From the NCBI RefSeq assembly GCF_009377345.1, contig NZ_WBSL01000012.1:1-51557 (forward strand): a stretch of DNA of 51,557 bases. Reading direction: 5' to 3'. Made by a program: the position numbers and the translations under genes. Of this stretch, positions 7,541 to 17,486 are shown piece by piece (positions within the stretch are counted from its first letter, which is position 1; each line of letters starts with the position of its first letter). This DNA is from Deinococcus terrestris. GTDB taxonomy: Bacteria > Deinococcota > Deinococci > Deinococcales > Deinococcaceae. A model generated the notes under the pieces. That model worked only from the letters and a program-made list of their open reading frames with translations, was not told the origin of the DNA and did not search any database.

Positions 7541-7915
7541 ATGGAGAGTGAAAGGGTGGAGGCGGCGGACGTGCAGATGGAGGAACTGGTGCGCGAGATG
7601 ATCGGTCGCCTCGCAGACAAGTGGACGATGGTCGTTTTGGACGTTCTCGAAGAGCAGGGCACGCTGCGCTTCACCCAGCTGGCCGGGCATGTGGGCGACA
7701 TCAGTCAGAAGATGCTGACCAAGACCCTACGGCAACTCGAGGCGGACGGCCTGGTCACCCGTACCGTTCATCCGGTCATCCCCCCGCACGTGGAGTACAC
7801 CCTGACCCCGCTGGGCCGCAGCCTGAGTGAAGCGTTCTGCCCGGTGTGGCTGTGGGCAGAAGCGAACCATCAGGCCGTTGCCCGGGCCAGAGCCGCGTTC
7901 AAGCCATCTCACTGA
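7541..7915 (+). CDS. HxlR family transcriptional regulator
   Basis: 124 residues, a winged helix-turn-helix of the HxlR type: IGRLADKWTMVVLDVL, then TQLAGHVGDISQKMLTKTLRQL as the recognition helix, and a wing with VEYTLTPLGRSL. HxlR proteins are dimeric repressors or activators that sense redox or small electrophiles and commonly control an adjacent oxidoreductase. Start at the ATG just after TATAGT. Divergent partner of the SDR gene. Confidence 0.9.
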   Translation: MESERVEAADVQMEELVREMIGRLADKWTMVVLDVLEEQGTLRFTQLAGHVGDISQKMLTKTLRQLEADGLVTRTVHPVIPPHVEYTLTPLGRSLSEAFCPVWLWAEANHQAVARARAAFKPSH

Positions 7916-8016
7916 CCTCGGCGGCCCCCAGGCAGGGCTCTTCACACACCTCGGGCCGAGCGAGGTGGGCGCCCGCTGGCCCTCGCCTAGCCGCACCGCC
8001 GATGGGACGGCCCCAA

Positions 8017-9663
<1,647 letters not shown>

Positions 9664-10088
9664 GGGGTTCTCCTCAGATCAGGTCAGGCCGAACCAGCTC
9701 TGCACAAAGCAGGCGGTTCGAGGCTTGGGCCAGGGGTCTGAGGGGGTTAGCGTATGCGGCTGGGCATCGTGGCTGCACCTTACGGCCCTGCCTCTGTGGG
9801 AGCAATACGCCAAATGCGCAGGGCAGTGGGGCGCAGACCATCTCACCAGCAGTGGGCGTCAGACCTGAGCACCGGGAGAGGGACTGTCAGGGTGAGGTCT
9901 ACGACCTTCAGCGGCGTGTGTCAGAAAAATCCGAAACCGACCCTATCCCGACGCCTTTCCCATCCGGCTCCTGACGCCAAGTTGGGGTATACCCAAAATG
10001 GACAGACTTGGTTGGTGGGTGGCCCTGTTGACAAAAGTGCGTCTACCTACCGATTTGTTGCAGCATCGGAGCGCCTGTCTAGCTAATG
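9664..10088. other. Gene-free stretch upstream of the ImmA-like operon
   Basis: About 425 bases between the divergently oriented ABC-F gene and the next operon. Open frames here have poor codon use and no ribosome sites. I see no RNA gene or repeat; the regulatory site that follows is listed separately. Confidence 0.5.
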
Positions 10089-10117
10089 TTGAAATTTCCA
10101 GAGGAATTTCATACCCT
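10089..10117 (+). promoter_or_regulatory. Promoter with overlapping palindromic operator
   Basis: TTGAAA (10089-10094), a 17-base spacer and TACCCT (10112-10117), 7 bases before the ATG at 10125. Between them lies TGAAATT (10090-10096) / AATTTCA (10105-10111), a perfect 7-bp inverted repeat with 8-base spacer that would block RNA polymerase when bound. The XRE-ImmA protein encoded second in the operon is the obvious candidate repressor. Confidence 0.6.
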
Positions 10118-10124
10118 TTAGGAC

Positions 10125-10817
10125 ATGCGCCCTCAGGTACTGCCTCCACCCAACCCGTACCAGACCCTATTCGAGCGGTTGGAAGCGACCGGAGCGCTCC
10201 GGAACTTCACCAGGGCTGTCGTGGCGCAGTGCCGCCCGGACCCCGCCAGACCTCCTCGCTACACCCGGGAGGAGCTCCAGAACCGCGTGAAAGGGACGGA
10301 TCGGTGGGGTGATGTCGATCAGCATTGCGCAGATGTAGGCGATCTGCACGGATTCGACGCTGTGTTCGTGAACACCGGCATCGCTGGCCATCCACAGATG
10401 CTGACGCTCGTCCACGACGAGCTCGACGTCATCATGACCGTCCACAAGACGCGGTCACCCGGTCAAGTCAAAGGGGCGCCCAACTACGTACGGCGGCTGA
10501 TTCGGGATGCCCAGAACAGGCTGCTGTATGTCGGCGACGAACTTGAAGATCTGACCATGGCCCAGAACCTGGAAGGGAAGACCTTCGTCCAGCTGACGTA
10601 CGGCTTCCGCCGCGGTGATCGGCTCAAGCAGGTCCCGGCTTGGGTCACCTTCGGCGTCCCTGACGGCAGCGCCACGCAATTCTTTTTCCAGCGTGACCTG
10701 CTCTCCCTCTACCCTGAATTCGGCCGGGCGGAGGAGGACATCGACCTCAATGCGGGCCAGCCGAGCCGGCGCTTCACGACCCGCCCCGCACGGAAGGAAG
10801 GCAGCGAGACCGAATGA
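10125..10817 (+). CDS. Hypothetical protein upstream of XRE-ImmA regulator
   Basis: 230 residues, soluble, no signal peptide or membrane segment. I do not recognise the family. Visible features: an aspartate/histidine-rich segment about residues 60-90 (DVDQHCADVGDLHGFDAVFV), a central LVHDELDVIMTVHKTRSP and NRLLYVGDELEDLTMA, and a basic C-terminal tail. Its last codons overlap the next start (ATGA), so it is co-translated with an XRE-ImmA/IrrE protein. Such coupling suggests that it is the partner that the peptidase-regulator controls or is activated by, as in toxin-antitoxin or phage-type ImmA systems. The promoter upstream predicts a leaderless mRNA. Confidence 0.75.
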   Translation: MRPQVLPPPNPYQTLFERLEATGALRNFTRAVVAQCRPDPARPPRYTREELQNRVKGTDRWGDVDQHCADVGDLHGFDAVFVNTGIAGHPQMLTLVHDELDVIMTVHKTRSPGQVKGAPNYVRRLIRDAQNRLLYVGDELEDLTMAQNLEGKTFVQLTYGFRRGDRLKQVPAWVTFGVPDGSATQFFFQRDLLSLYPEFGRAEEDIDLNAGQPSRRFTTRPARKEGSETE

Positions 10818-11977
10818 ACGCACGCAACCCTGGCTTCACCGCAGCCAGGCTCATCCAGGCACGCGAAGCACGGGGGTACTCGAAGTCCGAGCTTGCCCGT
10901 CTGCTGAGTCTGACGCCAGCTGCGGTCAGCGCCTACGAGACGGGGGTCCGGGTCCCTTCCCCTGACACTGTGGACGCGATCGCCCACGCCCTGGAACAGC
11001 CGGTGGCTTTTTTCAGTCGCCCGGCCCCGCGTTTCGGCGAGCGGAAAGTCTTCTACCGCTCCTTCAGCGCCGCCACCCGCACGGCCAGGCTCCGGGCGCA
11101 GGCCAAGATGTCGCTGCTCTGGGACGCCGTGGATTATGTTCAGGAGCTCGTCGATCTGCCTCCTGTCGTCATGCCCGCGGTGGGCGAGCTGCCAGGCGCT
11201 CCTGAGGAGATTACCCAGGACATGATCGAGGCGGCCGCCGTGATTGCCAGGCGGCACTGGAAGCTGGGGGAGAACCCGGCACCGAACCTGGTCTGGCTGC
11301 TCGAGGAGAGCGGGGCCATCGTGGTGCGGCATGACCTGGGCACCGATCGGCTGGACGCTTTCTCAGAATGGCGTGAAGCGGACGCGCGCCCGTACTTCAT
11401 GCTGAACTCGATTCGCCGGAATGCTTTTCGGTCCCGGGCGGATGTCGCCCATGAAATTGGCCATGTCCTGTTGCATCGCCACGTCGCCCCGGCCTGCCTG
11501 GACGACGACGACACGTTCAAGCTGCTGGAAGATCAGGCGTGGCGCTTCGCACAGGCCTTCCTGCTTCCCGAGCAGGCTTTCCTTCGTGACCTGTCCAGCC
11601 TCAACCTGGATGCTCTGCGTGCCCTTAAACCCAAGTGGAAGGTCAGCATCGCGTTCATGCTGCACCGGGTTCACCGGCTTGGCATCCTCAACGACGACAA
11701 GTACACGAACTACCGCAAGTACCTGGCGCAGCGCGGCTGGCTGAAGGTCGAACCCTATGACTTGGAGACCGAACCCGAGCGGCCCCTGCTCCTCGCGCAG
11801 GTGCTGGAGTTCCTGATCGAGCAGAAGGTGCAGACGCCCGACCAGATCGCCAGCGGTGTCGGCTTCAACGCCGAGTTGCTCGAGCAGTTGACCCATGTGC
11901 AGCCAGGCTTCTTCAGCCTGGAACGACGCAGCCGGCCGTGGAACCTCAAGATGCCCGGTCTTGACAATACGGGCTAA
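10814..11977 (+). CDS. XRE-ImmA/IrrE fusion: HTH regulator with metallopeptidase domain
   Basis: 387 residues. Residues 8-65 are an XRE helix-turn-helix (LIQAREARGYSKSELARLL, AAVSAYETG). The middle is an ImmA/IrrE zinc peptidase with HEIGH at 213-217 and a likely third ligand in the helix containing FAQAFLLPE. The C-terminus has further helices typical of COG2856 proteins. ImmA cleaves a phage-type repressor and Deinococcus IrrE/PprI cleaves DdrO after DNA damage; here the DNA-binding domain is on the same chain, a common mobile-element arrangement. It overlaps the upstream gene by 4 bases. It is distinct from chromosomal PprI, which lacks the XRE domain. Confidence 0.85.
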   Translation: MNARNPGFTAARLIQAREARGYSKSELARLLSLTPAAVSAYETGVRVPSPDTVDAIAHALEQPVAFFSRPAPRFGERKVFYRSFSAATRTARLRAQAKMSLLWDAVDYVQELVDLPPVVMPAVGELPGAPEEITQDMIEAAAVIARRHWKLGENPAPNLVWLLEESGAIVVRHDLGTDRLDAFSEWREADARPYFMLNSIRRNAFRSRADVAHEIGHVLLHRHVAPACLDDDDTFKLLEDQAWRFAQAFLLPEQAFLRDLSSLNLDALRALKPKWKVSIAFMLHRVHRLGILNDDKYTNYRKYLAQRGWLKVEPYDLETEPERPLLLAQVLEFLIEQKVQTPDQIASGVGFNAELLEQLTHVQPGFFSLERRSRPWNLKMPGLDNTG

Positions 11978-12070
11978 AGGCGCTGGCTGCGTGCAGGCTG
12001 AGCAATCGGCCCAGCGCAAGGACGGCAAGTGCGGCAGGTTGCCTGGGCAGCGCCACAAAGTGTCCGCTCC

Positions 12071-13202
12071 CTGACTACTCTTCAAAACGGATGACAGGCA
12101 GCAGAAAGTCGGCTCTTATACGGTGTTTCTGCGATGAAAGCACCCAAGAGCCGACCCCCTCACGATACCTTGCAGACCGTTCTGCGGTCTGCCTTCCCCC
12201 TTGATGCCCGCCGCTTGATGGTCTTCACCGCCTTGGTCCTGGCGGTCATTCAGGCTCGCACGGTCGTCCTCTACACCCTCAAGACCCATGTTCCGTTGCC
12301 AGGTACGCTCACAGCTCGCTACCAGCGACTCTGTCGCTTCGTCCAATTTCCTTTCCCCGAGGGTTTGTTTCCCAGATTTGCGCTGTCCTTCCTGCCGGAC
12401 GGTCCCGTCGATCTGATCCTCGACCGGACCAACTGGCGACTCGGCCAGCAGGACGTGAACATCCTGCTGCTTTCTGCTGTGTGGAACGGGTTCAGTCTGC
12501 CCCTCATGTGGGCATTGCTCCCACATGGTGGGGCGAGTGATTCCCGTACTCGGGAATCACTCGTGTTGCGCTTCCTGACGTTTTGCCCGGATCGGCAGGT
12601 CCGGTGCCTGCTGGCAGACCGAGAATTCATCGGCCAGCACTGGTTTCGTTTCCTCGATCAGCACAGCATCGCTCCCTGTATTCGCTTGCCTGCACGCGCC
12701 ACCATCGGCCAACACCGTCTGCCCGTGTGGGCTGTGTTCAACAAGCTCCAAGTGGGCGAAGTCAGGGTCTGGCGTCGCCAGACCCTGATCTACGGTGTGT
12801 CACTCCGGGTGGCCGCGACGAAGAACGCGGCCGGGGAGACGCTGTACCTCGCTTATCGGGGGCACGTGGGACCGAATCTCCGACGGTATGCCCAGCGTTG
12901 GCAGGCAGAAAACTTGCACTCCGCGCTCAAAACGAGGGGCTTCAATCTGGAAGACACCGGGCTAACCCGTGCTGAACGGGTCTCCACCCTGCTGACGGTG
13001 GTCGGTGTGGCGTTTATCTGGGCCTGTGTAACTGGGGAGCTGCTGGTAACCGAGAAAGGCGTACGGATCAAGAAACACGGACACCGCACGGTGTCCGTGT
13101 TCCGGCTTGGCCTCGACCATCTTCAAGATCTGCTGCTGCATCCCTCTCGGTCGTCTTGGCACACCCTCGCGACTCTCATGCCGCGTTTTGAAGGGTAGTC
13201 AG
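12071..13202 (+). mobile_element. Complete IS4-family insertion sequence
   Basis: 1132 bp bounded by imperfect terminal inverted repeats: left CTGACTACTCTTCAAAACG (12071-12089), right the same with one mismatch on the opposite strand (13184-13202). A 9-bp target duplication GTCCGCTCC flanks it at 12062-12070 and 13203-13211. The single transposase gene is intact and its stop lies inside the right repeat. Perfect duplications suggest a recent insertion. Confidence 0.95.
12134..13198 (+). CDS. IS4-family DDE transposase
   Basis: 354 residues. Catalytic aspartates Asp97 (LILDRTNWR) and Asp162 (LLADREF), and the IS4 signature Y-(2)-R-(3)-E-(6)-K at Tyr251, Arg254, Glu258 and Lys265 (YAQRWQAENLHSALK). 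It cuts and joins the element ends by the RNase H-like DDE mechanism. All elements look intact, so the IS may be active. Confidence 0.95.
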   Translation: MKAPKSRPPHDTLQTVLRSAFPLDARRLMVFTALVLAVIQARTVVLYTLKTHVPLPGTLTARYQRLCRFVQFPFPEGLFPRFALSFLPDGPVDLILDRTNWRLGQQDVNILLLSAVWNGFSLPLMWALLPHGGASDSRTRESLVLRFLTFCPDRQVRCLLADREFIGQHWFRFLDQHSIAPCIRLPARATIGQHRLPVWAVFNKLQVGEVRVWRRQTLIYGVSLRVAATKNAAGETLYLAYRGHVGPNLRRYAQRWQAENLHSALKTRGFNLEDTGLTRAERVSTLLTVVGVAFIWACVTGELLVTEKGVRIKKHGHRTVSVFRLGLDHLQDLLLHPSRSSWHTLATLMPRFEG

Positions 13203-13211
13203 GTCCGCTCC

Positions 13212-13556
13212 TCCTTCACTGTCCAGAAGGAACGGGCAGACGATCGGTGGATGTTGGTCTATTAAGCGGGGCCGCCGGCTCAGGTCTGGGGGCAGGCGAT
13301 GGGCCTGCACCAGCCACCTCAACGTGGTGGTCGAGCAACTTCCAGAGGGGTTAGCCGCCGGGGCGTGCTGCCCATGCCCGGGGGTCATGCCACAACATCG
13401 GAGATGGAGACGTCATCACCGAAGGCCCACAAGCGCGCTACCTCGCCCGCTGCTCACCGTAAGTTCCTGGCTGGGCGGGGGGAGCCCCAGCGGAAAAAGC
13501 GGATCTCGCCCTGCCCGGGGAGACCTTCCCCCCGCCCCCCGCCCCAACGTCGGCGC
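13212..13556. other. Gene-free stretch right of the IS
   Basis: 345 bases between the IS target duplication and the first small gene. Open frames overlap on both strands but none has a convincing start or codon pattern. A GC-rich dyad GCTGGG/CCCCAGC occurs near 13470-13490. Nothing else recognised. Confidence 0.4.
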
Positions 13557-13712
13557 ATGACTGAGACCGATCTGCACTACCGCCAGTCGATCATCGCGCT
13601 CAGGGCGCCGACCTGGCTCACGGGACTGGCAACGCTTCTGGGGGCTGGGGGCCTCGTCGGTCTGTTCAAAGCCTTCTACGATGCCCTTCCCAGGATTGGC
13701 GGCCGCGAATGA
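13557..13712 (+). CDS. Small membrane protein (51 aa)
   Basis: A 51-residue frame with a polar N-terminus (MTETDLHYRQSI) and one hydrophobic helix (WLTGLATLLGAGGLVGLF, about 22-39) ending PRIGGRE. It is the first of a run of small same-strand genes. Another in-frame ATG overlaps its stop at 13709, but I cannot support a gene there. Function unknown. Confidence 0.55.
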   Translation: MTETDLHYRQSIIALRAPTWLTGLATLLGAGGLVGLFKAFYDALPRIGGRE

Positions 13713-13919
13713 AGTCTGCCCTATGGGGCACGCTGCTGTCCCGGCCGGGACAGTGCTCCGTCGTCTGCTGGCTGCCTCTTCCCTTCACGCTTCGGCGGCT
13801 AGGGGAGCGAGGCCGCAGTCCGCCTCTCCGAGCCGCCTCCCACCTCCTTTTGGCTGTACCCCGCGGGGCGCGGCGCCAGCCATCATGGTTGGCAGGGAGC
13901 CCAGCGGTTAGCCTGGGGT

Positions 13920-14507
13920 ATGGACTCGATTCCTCCAACGACCGACGAGCAGCCACAAGGGGTGCTGCCCGGGGGTGCTGCGGAAGGCGGTGGCCAGGAG
14001 GATCGCGCCACGCCCGAGGACGCCCGGAAGTCCGGCGAGAAGCTGCTGGACTACCTGAAGAACGACGTGGAGCGGGCGACGAACGACATCAAGACGGCGG
14101 AGGACCGCGCGAGGGCCAACGCCACTCTGGCCGCAGGCGCGATTCCTCTGGTCACCTTTGTGCGCACCCTGACGGACCAGCCCACGGGGCTGCAAAACGG
14201 CCTCTCAATCAGTGTGCTTGCCCTGGCGATCATCACCCTGCTGATGCTGGCCGGGCTCATCAGCTTACGAGTGACCAACAGGACCACGGCAGCCTGGTAC
14301 GAGGCAAGACAAAGCGACGTCTACTACGAGCGCGAAAGCGCGCAGTACGACCGCCTGCTTCACGAACTGCAGGGGATGTGGATCGGGTACCTGGAGGACA
14401 GTCGGCGCGTGCGGGACTTCAAGTACCAGTGGCTGGGATGGCAGAACATCGCCGTGTCCGGGCTGATCATCGTGCTTGCAGTCCTGGCCATGACCCTGTT
14501 CAGGTAG
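13920..14507 (+). CDS. Hypothetical multi-helix membrane protein
   Basis: 195 residues. A hydrophilic N-terminus with a charged helical stretch (about 40-68), two hydrophobic segments (about 70-90 and 95-118), a polar coiled-coil-prone region (about 120-170, rich in Tyr, Glu and Arg) and a final membrane helix (about 172-193). The layout loosely recalls small TM proteins near nucleotide-signalling defence genes, but I see no cyclase or other partner, so no function is claimed. TAGCCT (13909-13914) five bases before the ATG suggests leaderless expression. Confidence 0.75.
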   Translation: MDSIPPTTDEQPQGVLPGGAAEGGGQEDRATPEDARKSGEKLLDYLKNDVERATNDIKTAEDRARANATLAAGAIPLVTFVRTLTDQPTGLQNGLSISVLALAIITLLMLAGLISLRVTNRTTAAWYEARQSDVYYERESAQYDRLLHELQGMWIGYLEDSRRVRDFKYQWLGWQNIAVSGLIIVLAVLAMTLFR

Positions 14508-14516
14508 ATTCGGGCC

Positions 14517-14663
14517 ATGCCCGAGGACAAGAAGCCACCGCCCTCACGTCCCCCGGTGGAGACGCAGAACTCCAACCGGCAGATCGAAGACAAGAGCCGC
14601 GACGGCAACAACAAGCCTCGTCCCGAGCCTCGGCCGGACCCTCGCTCCACGCCGAGGAAATGA
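14517..14663 (+). CDS. Small proline/lysine-rich protein (48 aa)
   Basis: 48 residues, highly charged and proline-rich (MPEDKKPPPSRPP, ending RSTPRK), probably disordered. TAGATT (14505-14510), which includes the stop codon of the preceding gene, lies 6 bases before the ATG and could drive a leaderless transcript. Its stop overlaps the next ATG (ATGA). Confidence 0.55.
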   Translation: MPEDKKPPPSRPPVETQNSNRQIEDKSRDGNNKPRPEPRPDPRSTPRK

Positions 14664-14866
14664 GCGGCAAGCGGGACAAGAAGCCGCCACCAGATCGACC
14701 GCCCACCGAGCCGCAACAGGGAAGAGTGGCCTACCGCTCTGCCATCACGGGCAGGTATGTCGACAAGGCGACGGCGGCGCGGCATCCGAAGATGACGATC
14801 AAGGAGACGGTCAAGCGGCCGGGCAGGAAAGCCGGTGGCGCCTCGAAGGACAAGCTGAAGAAGTGA
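14660..14866 (+). CDS. Small basic protein with RSAITGRYV motif (68 aa)
   Basis: 68 residues with a proline-rich start and a conserved-looking core YRSAITGRYVDKATAARHP followed by TIKETVK and a lysine-rich tail. Short proteins with this type of core recur in phages and plasmids and have no assigned function. Coupled to the preceding 48-aa gene by a 4-base overlap; the two share a KKPPP start, suggesting related sequences. Confidence 0.65.
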   Translation: MSGKRDKKPPPDRPPTEPQQGRVAYRSAITGRYVDKATAARHPKMTIKETVKRPGRKAGGASKDKLKK

Positions 14867-14922
14867 AGTTGCGCTCTTCTCGAGCGTCAAGACTGTCTGG
14901 GTACGTTCGGTGTGCGCTGTGG

Positions 14923-15039
14923 ATGACCACTCACCAGCCGGTGAAACGGAAGAAACACGGACACCGCGCGGTGTCCGTGTTCCGACTGGGCCTGGATCAC
15001 CTTCAAGATCTGTTGCTCCACCCTTCCATCTTGTCCTAG
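14923..15039 (+). pseudogene. Remnant of the C-terminus of an IS4-type transposase
   Basis: About 38 codons ending at TAG encode KKHGHRAVSVFRLGLDHLQ and LLLHPS, nearly the same as the C-terminal end of the intact transposase at 12134-13198 but with many silent changes. It is therefore a fragment of a related, not identical, element. No end repeats or target duplication are visible. Confidence 0.8.
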
Positions 15040-15045
15040 CGAGCC

Positions 15046-15213
15046 TTATCCACCTTCATAGCGAGGTTGTCGTAGTCGTTGGATCAACACGCCGGTCAAC
15101 GGCGCCAGGACCCCTGGAGAGATCGGCGGCCCTGGCCTGGACCGGGTGGCCACGGCCGCCAGCGTGACCAGGAGCAGGGCTACCGCTCCCAACCGTCTGA
15201 ACAGTGCCGTCAT
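15046..15213 (-). CDS. Small membrane-anchored peptide (55 aa), coupled
   Basis: 55 residues: a signal/anchor helix (FRRLGAVALLLVTLAAVAT) followed by a proline/arginine-rich tail. Its ATG overlaps the stop of the upstream lipoprotein gene by one base (TGATG), so translation is likely coupled. It ends only 7 bases from the IS remnant and may have been longer. Confidence 0.5.
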   Translation of the reverse strand: MTALFRRLGAVALLLVTLAAVATRSRPGPPISPGVLAPLTGVLIQRLRQPRYEGG

Positions 15214-16073
15214 CAGGGCCGTCCATCCGGCTGGAAGGAGAAGCTCGCCGCTCCCCCAGTGACGACCAGTTCGGTGATCTTCAGCCTGCCGCGCGGCACA
15301 CCGCCGTCCAGCCGGACCCGGACCACGTTCCAGCCCCGGCGCAATTTCAGGTTCACGAACAGGTTGTACTGGTCGGCGTCCTCCAGCCGCGCGACGTAGG
15401 GAAAGACGCAGCGCCGCTCGCCCCGCACCCACACGTCCCCATCGGCGTGAAGGAGAAAGCCGGTCCGGTCGCTGACTGCGCGGGTCTCGGTCAAGGCGTG
15501 AGGCAGCACGTTCACGAACTCCGGGGGCGGTTCCGTCGCAAACCGCAGGTCAGTGGGATCAGCCAAGGCGTCCCCCACGCCGGATGCCACGTTCAGCTCA
15601 GGGTTGCGTGTCGTGACCTCTACGCGGGCGAGGCGTACGTCCTCCTGCCCGGAATCCACCCGGAGGGTGTCCACGGCGCAGGGTTCGAAGATGTTGAACT
15701 CCCGCACCCACTCCAGGGCCGTTGGCCGCTCCCTCCCGCTGGGGCCGGGTTCGGGTGGCAGATGCACCTCCACCCGGCCCGGCTCAAGGATGCGGCCCGC
15801 GCCGGACACCGCAGAGCCCGCAGGGGACGGAGACGGCCAGCCCAGGAACACGGCCTGACCCACGGGGAACAGGGGGGAGGTCGGCCCGGCCAGGGTGCCC
15901 GCCTCACCCAGTACCGTAGGTCGGAGGTCGGGGAGGGGATGGGGCGTGCGGTCGATGGCGGCCAGCAGATCGGCCTCTGTGACCGTGGACGGTGCCGTCG
16001 TCTCGGGGACAGGCTCCTCGGGACGGCAGGCGGTGAGGAAGGCCGTGACAGCAAGCAGCAGGACGAGACGCAT
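15213..16073 (-). CDS. Predicted lipoprotein, unknown function
   Basis: 286 residues with a lipoprotein signal: MRLVLLLAVTAFLTAC, lipobox L-T-A-C, then an acidic/proline linker. The start is fixed by GGAGG just upstream. The mature part is beta-rich, with a C-terminal segment YNLFVNLKLRRGWNVVRVRLDG. I do not recognise a family. Expected in the cell envelope. Divergent from the lipoprotein gene at 16169. Confidence 0.75.
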   Translation of the reverse strand: MRLVLLLAVTAFLTACRPEEPVPETTAPSTVTEADLLAAIDRTPHPLPDLRPTVLGEAGTLAGPTSPLFPVGQAVFLGWPSPSPAGSAVSGAGRILEPGRVEVHLPPEPGPSGRERPTALEWVREFNIFEPCAVDTLRVDSGQEDVRLARVEVTTRNPELNVASGVGDALADPTDLRFATEPPPEFVNVLPHALTETRAVSDRTGFLLHADGDVWVRGERRCVFPYVARLEDADQYNLFVNLKLRRGWNVVRVRLDGGVPRGRLKITELVVTGGAASFSFQPDGRP

Positions 16074-16168
16074 CCGGACCTCCGGGGAACAGGGAGAGAA
16101 TAGGCCCACACGTTGAAGGCCGCGCAGATTCGCCCCTTTTCGGAGTGGCTTGGTGGCATGCTGGCCTG

Positions 16169-16714
16169 GTGCGCTCCCTTCTGTTGGTGCCCCTCTTGCT
16201 GCTCGCCGGGTGCCGCGAAGCCTCCGTCACCACGCGGGCCCCGACGGGTGAGGAACTCGCCGGAGTGCTGGGGACGGTCTCGACCCTGGAACTCACGCCG
16301 CCCCGGGGTGCGCGGACCTACGCCCTGTCCCAGGGAATCCAGGGGCCATTGGAAGAGGCGACTCAGGATGGTCGGCTGCCTGTCACCGTGGGCCTGCTTC
16401 AGGACGGCTGCACGGGCACCCAGCGCCGCCTGGTGGTCCGGGCCGGGGGAACGTCCTCCAGCAGTTGCCTGGACCTTCCTTCGGCTTATGGGACGACCGC
16501 GTCCCTGCCTCCAGCGGAACAGGCCCTGCCCCTGAACCGCTGGGTGCCGGTCTATGCCGTCCAGCCCACTGTTCCGGGGCGGACCGAAGGAAGCCGGGTC
16601 ACGGACGACGACCCCGCCCACTGGACGTTGATCAGCGTGTACTTCAGCACGGAAACCGACCCCGAGGCCCTGAATCCACCCGCTTCGTCCGCTGCGCTGG
16701 ACTGGTTGCGGTAA
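16169..16714 (+). CDS. Predicted lipoprotein, unknown function
   Basis: About 181 residues from a GTG giving MRSLLLVPLLLLAGC, with lipobox L-A-G-C; another GTG 24 bases upstream (16145) is possible. The mature part has two cysteines (DGCTG, SSCLD) and a C-terminal WTLISVYFST segment that recalls the VTVYFDT segment of the protein at 17487. Unknown envelope function; first of a same-strand series of exported proteins. Confidence 0.7.
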   Translation: MRSLLLVPLLLLAGCREASVTTRAPTGEELAGVLGTVSTLELTPPRGARTYALSQGIQGPLEEATQDGRLPVTVGLLQDGCTGTQRRLVVRAGGTSSSSCLDLPSAYGTTASLPPAEQALPLNRWVPVYAVQPTVPGRTEGSRVTDDDPAHWTLISVYFSTETDPEALNPPASSAALDWLR

Positions 16715-16780
16715 AGGGAGGCGCTCCCCGCCGCCCGCGCCCCTCATGCTCGGCCGCCTGAGGGCGGGCAGACTGCGCCC

Positions 16781-17377
16781 ATGTGGCTTCTTTCGCTCGT
16801 GCTCGCGGGTGGCCTGGGCATGGCCCCGGCGCCCTCCCCGGAACGCCTGCTGTACCCCACCCAGGCGGAGCGCCTCCAGATCTGCCGCACGCCTGAGACT
16901 CTGACGACCGAAGCCGAACTGCGCGCGGCGAGAGAGCGAGCTGGGCAACGGCAGGTGTGGTTCACGCCGCCCGCCGAAGTGTTGCGGGGCGCCTGTGCCT
17001 GGAAGGATCCGAAGTATCCCGTGCTCGTCCGGGCGGCTCAGGAGTTCGACGCGCGGCTGAGTTCCGGGGAGGCCTCACCCGCGCCCGTCAGCGTGACCCT
17101 CTGGGCGCCCATTCGGAATTTTCAGGAGGTCGGGAAGTGGCAGGCCTGGCTGGTGCTGCGCGACAGCTTCGGGGAGGAGGTGCTGCGCTGGAAGCCACGC
17201 ACCGGCATGAACCGGCAACTCGTGCCGGGGATGGGGATGTCCATGCTGATCTTCGATTCGCCCACCGAGGCGCAGCGGGCGCTGGTGCGGCAGGCGACGG
17301 CGCTGTGGGTGGAGGTCGACTGGGGAGACGGGCGCCCTGCCATGCGTTATAACGCGGCCTCCCTGCCCAGGCCTTAG
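16781..17377 (+). CDS. Exported hypothetical protein
   Basis: 198 residues with a short signal-like N-terminus (MWLLSLVLAGGLGMAPAP). The rest is soluble, with a helix about 40-65 (TTEAELRAARERAG) and a beta-rich C-terminal half (VSVTLWAPIRNF, WQAWLVLRDSFG, MLIFDSP). No family recognised. 66 bases separate it from the upstream lipoprotein gene. Confidence 0.7.
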   Translation: MWLLSLVLAGGLGMAPAPSPERLLYPTQAERLQICRTPETLTTEAELRAARERAGQRQVWFTPPAEVLRGACAWKDPKYPVLVRAAQEFDARLSSGEASPAPVSVTLWAPIRNFQEVGKWQAWLVLRDSFGEEVLRWKPRTGMNRQLVPGMGMSMLIFDSPTEAQRALVRQATALWVEVDWGDGRPAMRYNAASLPRP

Positions 17378-17486
17378 CCCCCACTCAGGAGAGGTCAGAA
17401 AGCCTAGCTCCCACGATGGAGCGGGCGCCAGCATCCCCTTCAGAGCGGACTCATCCCCGGTCAGCCCCAACCCGTAAGGCTGGGTC

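Noticed and set aside
13920..14507. CBASS/Pycsar-type membrane effector
   Set aside because: Only the general helix layout fits; no nucleotide cyclase, CD-NTase or sensor gene is nearby.
13709..14866. 385-codon frame starting in the stop of the 51-aa gene
   Set aside because: The start overlap (ATGA) was tempting, but the frame is Arg/Gly/Pro-rich and covers three better-supported genes in other frames.
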